The notes beneath the pieces were generated by a model, which was given only the letters and a program-made list of their open reading frames with translations, searched no databases and had not been told where the DNA came from. DNA of 64,000 nt from Cohnella herbarum (GTDB lineage Bacteria; Bacillota; Bacilli; Paenibacillales; Paenibacillaceae). Position numbers and translations under genes: made by a program. Shown here piece by piece: positions 55,139 through 61,765 of this stretch (the first letter of the stretch is position 1; each line of letters opens with the position of its first letter). Where the stretch lies: positions 5,445,001-5,509,000 of the forward strand of contig NZ_CP051680.1 of the NCBI RefSeq assembly GCF_012849095.1. The letters are read 5' to 3'.

Positions 55139-55987
55139 ATGAGCGAAACGATGGAGGCAACCGGTAACGGAGTCATCGGCACGCCGGCAACGATAACGTC
55201 CCAAGGACTCTCGACTGGAGGGGGATTGGGCGCGATAGCGATTCGGGGCGTGGGAAAAACTTTTAAGACGGGGAAAACGAGCTTTCGGGCTTTGGACAAT
55301 ATCGATTTGGAAATTCGCGCGAACGAGTTCGTGACGATATTGGGTCCTTCCGGTTGCGGAAAATCCACTCTATTGCGCATCGTGGCGGGCTTGGAGGAGG
55401 CCAACGAAGGAGCGGTCTGCGTGGACGGCGATTCGGTCGTGGGACCGGGTGCCGATCGGGGCATGGTGTTCCAGGGGTATACGCTCTTTCCTTGGCTAAC
55501 GGTCCGTCAAAATATCGAATACGGACCAAAGCTTAAGGGAGTCTCGATTCTGGAGCGCCGCGCGATTTCCAACCGATATTTACGAATCACCCGGCTGGAG
55601 CCGTTCGCGAATCGGTTTCCGAAGCAGCTGTCGGGCGGGATGAAGCAACGCGTGGCGATCGCTAGGGCTCTCGCTAACGGGCCTAAGGTGTTGCTAATGG
55701 ACGAACCCTTCGGAGCGCTCGACGCGCAGACGAAGCTGGAGATGCAGGAAGCGCTGCTTGACGTATGGGAGAAGGAAAAGACGACCGTCCTGTTCATCAC
55801 GCACGATATCGACGAAGCGATCTTTCTTTCGCAACGCATCATCGTGATGGGGGCGGGACCGGGCCGGATTCTGAAGGCCTATCCCGTAACGTTGCCCGCG
55901 GAACGCACGTCGGAGGTGCGCGAGCATTCGGAATTCCTGAAGCTTAGGAGAGAACTGGCCGCTCTGTTGAAGCACAAGGAAGAGTAA
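55139..55987 (+). CDS. ABC transporter ATPase (SsuB/TauB-type), likely guanidine uptake
   Basis: A 282-residue ATPase: Walker A LGPSGCGKSTLLRIVAG, Q-loop MVFQGYTLFPWLTVRQN, signature QLSGGMKQRVAIARALA, Walker B VLLMDEPFGALDAQTK, H-loop FITHDIDEAIFL. The N-terminal 30 residues are a flexible Gly/Thr-rich lead. AAGGAGG is 8-9 bp before the ATG. It closes the three-gene operon; no clear terminator is visible after it. Confidence 0.92.
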   Translation: MSETMEATGNGVIGTPATITSQGLSTGGGLGAIAIRGVGKTFKTGKTSFRALDNIDLEIRANEFVTILGPSGCGKSTLLRIVAGLEEANEGAVCVDGDSVVGPGADRGMVFQGYTLFPWLTVRQNIEYGPKLKGVSILERRAISNRYLRITRLEPFANRFPKQLSGGMKQRVAIARALANGPKVLLMDEPFGALDAQTKLEMQEALLDVWEKEKTTVLFITHDIDEAIFLSQRIIVMGAGPGRILKAYPVTLPAERTSEVREHSEFLKLRRELAALLKHKEE

Positions 55988-56408
55988 GGTCTAAATTTTG
56001 ATTTTTGCTTAAATACGTGTAGACTTAACAAATTCGGATTCTTGATCTTCAATCGGAAAATCATCATGGCTTGGATCAACCCATTATTTTTGGGAACTTA
56101 AGGTGCGACATGTCAGTCCCGAATCTTCGACGGACTCTTGCTGCTCTTGCTGCCATTTCGGCGCGGGAGCGGCAATTTTTAAGTTCTTCGGAGTGGCTGA
56201 GCGTCGAAACGCCCGGATATTTTTATCAATTGGATGATTCCACCAGTAGAGGGTGCGCGCATAAGAAAATGGGAGAGGTTAAATACTACATTTACGATTC
56301 AATGTCACCTTTTTCCGATTGATCAAGCGTTCGTCATAAAGGTCGGCATGTCATCCACGCCGACGACTGCAGAGCGAATACACCAATGAAAGTGGGGCAA
56401 CACGAGCT
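55988..56408. other. Intergenic stretch before spoVT, no gene supported
   Basis: 420 bp. An 83-codon frame from TTG 56071 has no ribosome-binding site and no family feature, so I do not call it. A sigma-G promoter is expected for spoVT but I cannot place one with confidence. Confidence 0.6.
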
Positions 56409-56951
56409 ATGAAAGCAACCGGGATTGTACGCCGTATTGATGACCTCGGACGGGTCGTCATTCCGAAAGAAATTCGTCGCACGCTCCGGATCCGCGAAGG
56501 GGATCCGTTGGAAATTTTCGTTGATCGCGACGGTGAAGTTATTCTCAAAAAATATTCTCCGATCGGCGAGTTGGGCGATTTTGCCAAAGAGTACGCAGAG
56601 TCATTGTTCGAGAGCACGGGTCATGTCGCCATGATCTCCGACCGTGATACCTTTATTGCCGTAGCCGGAGCATCCAAGAAGGAATATTTGGAAAAACCGA
56701 TCGGCAATTTATTGGAAGGCTGCATGGAGAATCGTAAAATCATTCTGGAACCCGGATCGGGCAGCTATGAGGTTCTGCGCGACGTGAGCGAAACGCTCAG
56801 TTCGTTCGTGGCAGCTCCGATCGTCGCGGGCGGAGATCCGATCGGCACGGTCGTACTGCTCAGCAAGGACGAGCAGGTGAACATGGGAGACATGGAGAGC
56901 AAGATGGTGGAAACCGCAGCAGGCTTCCTTGCGAAGCAAATGGAGCAATAA
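56409..56951 (+). CDS. spoVT: Stage V sporulation regulator SpoVT
   Basis: A 180-residue protein. The N-terminal AbrB-type domain is at residues 1-50 (KATGIVRRIDDLGRVVIPKE, RRTLRIREGDPLEIFVDRDG), then a GAF domain at about 57-178 (GHVAMISDRDTFIAVAGASKKEYLEKPIG in pieces). SpoVT tunes sigma-G genes in the forespore. Usually it directly follows mfd; here the nitrogen island separates them. AGTGGGG lies about 12 bp before the ATG. Confidence 0.96.
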   Translation: MKATGIVRRIDDLGRVVIPKEIRRTLRIREGDPLEIFVDRDGEVILKKYSPIGELGDFAKEYAESLFESTGHVAMISDRDTFIAVAGASKKEYLEKPIGNLLEGCMENRKIILEPGSGSYEVLRDVSETLSSFVAAPIVAGGDPIGTVVLLSKDEQVNMGDMESKMVETAAGFLAKQMEQ

Positions 56952-56970
56952 ACATAACGAGCAATCGCGA

Positions 56971-57016
56971 AAAAGTTTCCCGGACAGATGACTATCTGTC
57001 GCCGGGAAGCTTTTTT
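56971..57016 (+). terminator. Intrinsic terminator after spoVT
   Basis: AAAAGTTTCCCGG...CAGAT / ATCTG...CCGGGAAGCTTTT hairpin with T6. Confidence 0.88.
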
Positions 57017-57130
57017 GCTTTGCGGCTTTCGATTATAATCGAAGCACAGGCCATGCAACGGGAGAATGTGGAAGCCGGGTTTATTCACGATTCAGATTAG
57101 ATATAAATTCGTTATCTATTACTGAATCGT

Positions 57131-57180
57131 CTCCGACATAAACGTTTATCCGCCGTCCCTAAGGACAGCGGAAGCCGTTT
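57131..57180 (+). promoter_or_regulatory. Stem-loop element upstream of yabM (copy 2)
   Basis: Outer TAAACG / CGTTTA and inner CCGC-GTCC / GGAC-GCGG helices. The sequence and layout match 25955-26001 before ispE, including AAACG at the left, CCGCCGTC in the middle and GCGAAG-like text at the right. No T tract follows. Confidence 0.55.
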
Positions 57181-57215
57181 ATGCTTGGCGAAGAAGGAAT
57201 GGGGAATGGTCGGAA

Positions 57216-58928
57216 ATGGGAATTGAATACGGAGCCGATAATTCGGGAAAAAAGGCAATGTGGCAAGGAGCGGCTTTGCTCGGGGGAGCGGCTATCCTCT
57301 CTAAGCTGATCGGCACGCTGCAGAAAATTCCGCTACAGAACTTGGCCGGAGACGAAGCTTTCGGTTTGTATAGCGCGGTCTACGCGTTAGCCGTGATGTG
57401 GATGACGTTAGCTTCCGCGGGTATTCCCGTCGCGGTCAGCGTCCTCGTAGCGGAGAGAAGGGCTCACGGGGATGAGAACGGGGCTAATCGGGTACTTCGT
57501 TGGGCTCTTGTCCTGCTTGGAACAAGCGGAATCGCCATGTTCGGCATTCTGTGGTTGGGAGCGGATTGGTTTGCGGGCTTGATGGGTCTGGAGTCGGCGG
57601 CTCCGGCCATCCGAATGTCTTCGCTAGCACTACTGTTTGCTCCCGCGACCGCGGTTCTTAGAGGGTATCGGCAAGGACGAATGGAAATGCTTCGCCCCGC
57701 GGTGTCGCAGCTTACGGAGCAGTTCGCGCGGGTCGCATTCATGCTGGTTGCCCTGATCTGGGCGGTGGATGCGGCTTGGTCGCCGTCCGCAACGGCTGCC
57801 GCCGTGCACGGCGGGCTTGCGACGGGAGCCGTAGCGGGACTCATAGCTATGCTTTGGAGCGTAGGCAGCAATCGGAATAAGTCGTTCATTATCCGCTCGA
57901 CGGGAGCGAAAAAAAGTTTCGGTAAGGAAGCTGCCTCGGAGTTAACGCCGCCGCCGATTCGAAAGGTACGCTTGCCTGAAACCCGACAAGCGCTGCTTAA
58001 AAGAATTCTCGCGGTAGCCATTCCGATCGGAATCGCATCGTTGGTCGCGCCGTTGTTCGGGTTGATCGACGCTTTTTCGATCCCTCGGTTCCTGCAGCAA
58101 GAAGATGCGGAATCGGCATGGTCGTTGGCGCAGTTCGGCGTTTACAACCGCGGCGTGGCCTTGTTGCAGCTCGTGATCATGGGGGCGGCTGCCGCGGCGT
58201 CGGCGCTCGTTCCGGCGCTGACGGCAGCACGGGCGCGCGACGATGTTCGGGAACTCGCGGCGAGGGCAGTGTTCACCATGCGATTTGCTTGGTGGATCGG
58301 CTGCGCCGCGGCAGTCGGATTGGCGCTGCTCGCATCGCCGATCAATCGGGCCTTGTTCGCCGACGGCAACGGTACCGCCGCGATGGCGATCATCGCTTTT
58401 GCCGCCGTAGGCGGCACGCTGCAAGCCGTGAGCGCGGCGCTGCTGCAAGGCATGGGCGACCTGCGGTCGCCCGCCGTCAACTTAGCCGCGGCCGCGCTGC
58501 TCAAGTTGACGCTCAACGCCGTGCTGGTGCCCGCGCACGGCATTCGCGGCGCAGCCGCTTCGATGGCGATTGCATTCGCCATCGCTGCGGTGCTGAACGC
58601 GCTGTCGTTGCGTCAGCGCGTTCAACTGCCCGCCCCGCGCGTAAGCCTCGCGTGGCGCTCGGGCGCTGCGCTGGCCGCCATGGCGGCCGCGGTGGCGCTG
58701 CTCGCGCTCGGCCTAGGCGCGGTTACCGCCGCCTTGCCGGAGCGCGTGGCGGCCTTGCTCGTCGCCGTGCCGGGCGTCGCGGTCGGTGCCGCCGTCTTCG
58801 CCGCGGGGCTCGTCGCCTTGGGCGCCGTCGCTCCGCAGCAATGGCGAGAGCTGCCGGGACTATCCGGCAGCCGGATCGACAGGTACCTGCTGCGCGTTCA
58901 CGCCTTTTTCAAATCTACCCCAAAGTAG
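57216..58928 (+). CDS. yabM: MOP-superfamily flippase (YabM/SpoVB-like)
   Basis: A 570-residue polytopic protein with about fourteen hydrophobic helices: GGAAILSKLIGTLQKIPLQNLAG, DEAFGLYSAVYALAVMWMTLASAGIPVAVS, ALLQGMGDLRSPAVNL. It belongs to the polysaccharide-biosynthesis/MurJ-like exporters that flip lipid-linked precursors. The last third (about 58300-58870) is visibly richer in G and C and in Ala codons than the first part. The ribosome-binding site is weak (GAAGGAATGGGG). Its place between spoVT and yabN is the usual one. Confidence 0.93.
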   Translation: MGIEYGADNSGKKAMWQGAALLGGAAILSKLIGTLQKIPLQNLAGDEAFGLYSAVYALAVMWMTLASAGIPVAVSVLVAERRAHGDENGANRVLRWALVLLGTSGIAMFGILWLGADWFAGLMGLESAAPAIRMSSLALLFAPATAVLRGYRQGRMEMLRPAVSQLTEQFARVAFMLVALIWAVDAAWSPSATAAAVHGGLATGAVAGLIAMLWSVGSNRNKSFIIRSTGAKKSFGKEAASELTPPPIRKVRLPETRQALLKRILAVAIPIGIASLVAPLFGLIDAFSIPRFLQQEDAESAWSLAQFGVYNRGVALLQLVIMGAAAAASALVPALTAARARDDVRELAARAVFTMRFAWWIGCAAAVGLALLASPINRALFADGNGTAAMAIIAFAAVGGTLQAVSAALLQGMGDLRSPAVNLAAAALLKLTLNAVLVPAHGIRGAAASMAIAFAIAAVLNALSLRQRVQLPAPRVSLAWRSGAALAAMAAAVALLALGLGAVTAALPERVAALLVAVPGVAVGAAVFAAGLVALGAVAPQQWRELPGLSGSRIDRYLLRVHAFFKSTPK

Positions 58929-59037
58929 TTCAGCTTTGCAGTCGTTATGACAATGATCCTGTGAGCGTGTTCACTCTTTTTAACCCTAGTTCAAATTAAA
59001 CGACATAAAGACGTAACTAGAAAGGATGATCTCTACT

Positions 59038-60525
59038 ATGCCGCCATCCATAACGGTCGTCGGTCTCGGCTCCGGCGGAGAAGACCAGTTAACGTTAGGC
59101 ACGCTGAAGGCGTTGGAGCAAACTAAGCGCCGCTACGTGCGCACGGCCGACCATCCGGCCGTTACCGATCTGAAACGACGCGATATCACGTTCGAATCCT
59201 ACGATCGCCTGTACGAGCGACTCGAATCGTTCGAAGAAGTTTACGAGACGATCGCGAGCGAACTGCTTGCAGCTGCCGGAAGCCATGAGAATGAAACTAT
59301 CCTCTACGCGGTACCCGGCCACCCCATGGTCGCGGAACGAACGGTTCAATTGCTTCGTGAACGCGCGCCCGAGGAGGGGATCGAGCTTCGCCTGTTGGGC
59401 GGAGAAAGCTTTCTAGACCAGGCTTTTACGCGTCTAGGCTTCGACCCGATCGAAGGCTTTCAACTTCTGGATGCTTCGGAATTAACGCGCGAGCACCTAA
59501 GGCCTCGGTTGCATACCGTTATCGGACAAGTGTATGATTCTTATACCGCTTCCGAAGTCAAACTAATGCTCATGAACGTTTATCCGGACGACCATCCCGT
59601 AATCGTGGGACAAGCGTTGGGCGTAGACGGGCAAGAGAACATTGTGCAGATCCCCTTGCATGAACTCGACCGGTTGGAGTCTTACGGTAACCTCATGCTC
59701 GTATACATACCCGCTGACTCCGATGATCGGCTTCGCAGGCGCTCATTCGAACGGCTGCACGAGATCGTCTCCATCCTTCGCAGTCCTGAGGGTTGTCCAT
59801 GGGATCGCGAGCAGACGCATCAATCGATTCGCCGGAATTTTATCGAAGAGACTTTCGAGGCCATAGAGGCGCTTGATCTCGATGATCCGGACGGCATGAA
59901 AGAGGAATTCGGCGACGTCGTTCTTCAGGTACTGCTACACAGCCAGATGGAAGAGGAGGCGGGAGCCTTCGACGTATACGATGTATTGGCCGAACTGAAC
60001 GACAAGCTGATTTTCCGGCATCCGCACGTCTTTGGCGGCGAGAATGCCCAAGATGCGGAAGAGGCGTTGGAGAATTGGGAGCAAATGAAAGCCGAGGAGA
60101 AGAAGCGCAAAGGCATTCCGGAGCGTCAATCGATCCTCGACGGTATTCCGAAAGATTTGCCCGCGCTTCCCCGCGCGCATAAGCAACAGAAGAAAGCGTC
60201 AAGCGTAGGTTTCGATTGGCCCGATTTGAACGGCGTATTCGACAAAATCGAAGAGGAGCTGCAAGAGCTTCGACATGCCGTTAAAGAGGAGTCCCCGGAG
60301 CGTCAGAAGGACGAATTGGGGGATCTGCTATTCGCGGTCGTGAATGCCTCGAGGTTTATCAAAGCCGATCCGGAGGAAGCGCTCGCCGGTACCAATCGCA
60401 AATTCGCGAATCGGTTCAAGTACATTGAGGAGCAGTTGCGTATAAAAGGGCGTACTTTTGGGGAGACTGACTTGTTAGAGATGGAAGCATGGTGGCAGGA
60501 GGCTAAAACGCACATTTTACCTTAA
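59038..60525 (+). CDS. mazG: YabN: tetrapyrrole methylase-like domain fused to MazG pyrophosphohydrolase
   Basis: A 495-residue protein. The N-terminal SAM-dependent methylase-like domain covers residues about 1-225 (SITVVGLGSGGEDQLTLGTL, YAVPGHPMVAERTVQLL). Two MazG modules follow: the first GCPWDREQTHQSIRRNFIEETFEAIEALD with EELGDVLLQ-type EEFGDVVLQVLLHSQ, the second VFDKIEEELQELRHAV and DELGDLLFAVVNASR. It removes non-canonical NTPs. ATG 59038 has AAAGGA 10 bp upstream. Confidence 0.95.
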   Translation: MPPSITVVGLGSGGEDQLTLGTLKALEQTKRRYVRTADHPAVTDLKRRDITFESYDRLYERLESFEEVYETIASELLAAAGSHENETILYAVPGHPMVAERTVQLLRERAPEEGIELRLLGGESFLDQAFTRLGFDPIEGFQLLDASELTREHLRPRLHTVIGQVYDSYTASEVKLMLMNVYPDDHPVIVGQALGVDGQENIVQIPLHELDRLESYGNLMLVYIPADSDDRLRRRSFERLHEIVSILRSPEGCPWDREQTHQSIRRNFIEETFEAIEALDLDDPDGMKEEFGDVVLQVLLHSQMEEEAGAFDVYDVLAELNDKLIFRHPHVFGGENAQDAEEALENWEQMKAEEKKRKGIPERQSILDGIPKDLPALPRAHKQQKKASSVGFDWPDLNGVFDKIEEELQELRHAVKEESPERQKDELGDLLFAVVNASRFIKADPEEALAGTNRKFANRFKYIEEQLRIKGRTFGETDLLEMEAWWQEAKTHILP

Positions 60526-60715
60526 AAAAACCTAAATTTCGCCGAAATCCCCGTACTTTCTACCTATTTCGAGAAATATTTTTCAAGTTTGGCAGGATTT
60601 TTTTAACAAAGGACAGAATAGTATCCTTCGTGCATTAAACAATCAAACGTTTCAAGCGGCAATTGGGCTCGCAGGAACGTAATAAAAGCAACAATCATAG
60701 GAGGAATTCCGTACC

Positions 60716-60988
60716 ATGAACAAAACAGACCTGATCAACAACATCGCAGAAAAAAGCGGCTTGACGAAGAAAGACGTAGAATCCGTATTGAATGGCTTCC
60801 TTGGCGAAGTAACTGACGCTCTTGCTAGCGGAGACAAAGTTCAATTGATCGGCTTCGGCACGTTCGAAACTCGTAGCCGTTCCGGTCGCGTAGGCCGCAA
60901 CCCGCAAACGGGTAACTCCATCACGATTCCAGCTTCCAAAGTACCTGCTTTCAAAGCGGGTAACAAATTGAAAGACGCCGTTAAGTAA
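60716..60988 (+). CDS. hup: HU-family nucleoid protein
   Basis: A 90-residue HU/HBsu: MNKTDLINNIAEKSGLTKKD, VQLIGFGTFETRSRSGRVGRNPQTG in pieces, the DNA-intercalating beta arm RNPQTG and the C-terminal VPAFKAGNKLKDAVK. It coats and bends the chromosome. AGGAGG is 9 bp before the ATG. The 190-bp gap before it has no gene. Confidence 0.97.
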   Translation: MNKTDLINNIAEKSGLTKKDVESVLNGFLGEVTDALASGDKVQLIGFGTFETRSRSGRVGRNPQTGNSITIPASKVPAFKAGNKLKDAVK

Positions 60989-60991
60989 TTC

Positions 60992-61273
60992 ATGCGTCTT
61001 GATAAGTTTCTGAAGGTGTCGCGGCTCATTAAGCGCCGCACCGTCGCGAAGGACGTGTCCGATCAAGGACGCGTCCTTCTCAACGGTAAAGAGGCAAAAC
61101 CGAGCACCGTCGTCAAAATCGGGGATGTGCTGGACATCCAATTCGGTCAGCGTACGTTAACCGTGAGGATCGAACGTCTGACGGAATCCAACCGAAAAGA
61201 AGACATCTTGGGACTCTACACCGTGCTTAAGGAAGAAGCCCGCAAGCGGGAGGAAGACCCTCTCGGTCTTTAA
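60992..61273 (+). CDS. rqcP: Ribosome-associated quality control factor RqcP (YabO)
   Basis: A 93-residue S4-domain RNA-binding protein: MRLDKFLKVSRLIKRRTVAKD and DQGRVLLNGKEAKPSTVVKIGD. RqcP helps RqcH add alanine tails to peptides on obstructed 50S subunits. It starts 3 bp after hup and is followed by a terminator. The yabP/yabQ/divIC genes that usually come next are not present in the remaining 2.7 kb. Confidence 0.95.
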   Translation: MRLDKFLKVSRLIKRRTVAKDVSDQGRVLLNGKEAKPSTVVKIGDVLDIQFGQRTLTVRIERLTESNRKEDILGLYTVLKEEARKREEDPLGL

Positions 61274-61305
61274 CGCTTTTCTGCGAATGATATAGAACGC
61301 GAGGG

Positions 61306-61330
61306 AGTCAGCCATTTGGCTGGCTTTTTT
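61306..61330 (+). terminator. Intrinsic terminator after rqcP
   Basis: AGTCAGCC / GGCTGGCT stem with a 4-nt loop and T6. Confidence 0.88.
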
Positions 61331-61614
61331 GGCGTGCAGGAATAGCCCAATCTCCTCCCGATCACCTATAGTTGGCAAAGTGGCTGCCACCTACCATCGT
61401 TTTCCGAGTGTCCTCATAACTACTTCAAACCTCTCAAATATGAAATGATAAACAAGCCCTACATTTTCTCTCTTTATTTACGTCTTAAGTCTCAAAATAT
61501 GAAAAAATTAGTAGAATAAAAAAGGAAATGCGTGTAAAATGTCAAAGTATTACAGGGTAATTCTTCCTATTCTGAATGCATAAAGAAACCTTTAAGTACT
61601 GCCAAGTGAATTGA

Positions 61615-61704
61615 AAAAGGCAAACCTGCTCGAAAGACAGGGACGCAAAGCCACGGGCCTAAAGCGCCGGTCGAATGACCGATCGCTATGGTAGCCGGGT
61701 TGCC
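61615..61704 (+). ncRNA. Cyclic-di-GMP-I riboswitch (GEMM-I)
   Basis: GGCAAACC, the GAAA-type tetraloop region CTCGAAAGACAGGGACGCAA, AGCCACGGGCCTAA, a variable P3 hairpin (CGGTCGAATGACCG) and CTATGGTAGCCGGGTTGCC are all in GEMM-I order. The T8 tract at 61717-61724, after a possible AGCC / GGCT stem (61692-61716), suggests termination control. The 285 bp upstream of it show no gene. Confidence 0.95.
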
Positions 61705-61726
61705 TGCTCTCATGGCTTTTTTTTGT
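61692..61726 (+). terminator. Likely expression-platform terminator of the c-di-GMP riboswitch
   Basis: AGCC ... GGCT closing pair around GGGTTGCCTGCTCTCAT, followed by eight T. The left arm is shared with the aptamer 3' strand. Confidence 0.6.
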
Positions 61727-61765
61727 TTGTATCGCCTATTTTTTCAGTAGAGGGAGAAATGAAGC

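Noticed and set aside
56071..56322. 83-codon frame before spoVT
   Set aside because: TTG start with no binding site, low-complexity content, no recognised family.
58118..58999. 293-codon overlapping frame in yabM
   Set aside because: An Arg/Gly-rich shadow frame caused by high GC in the real gene.
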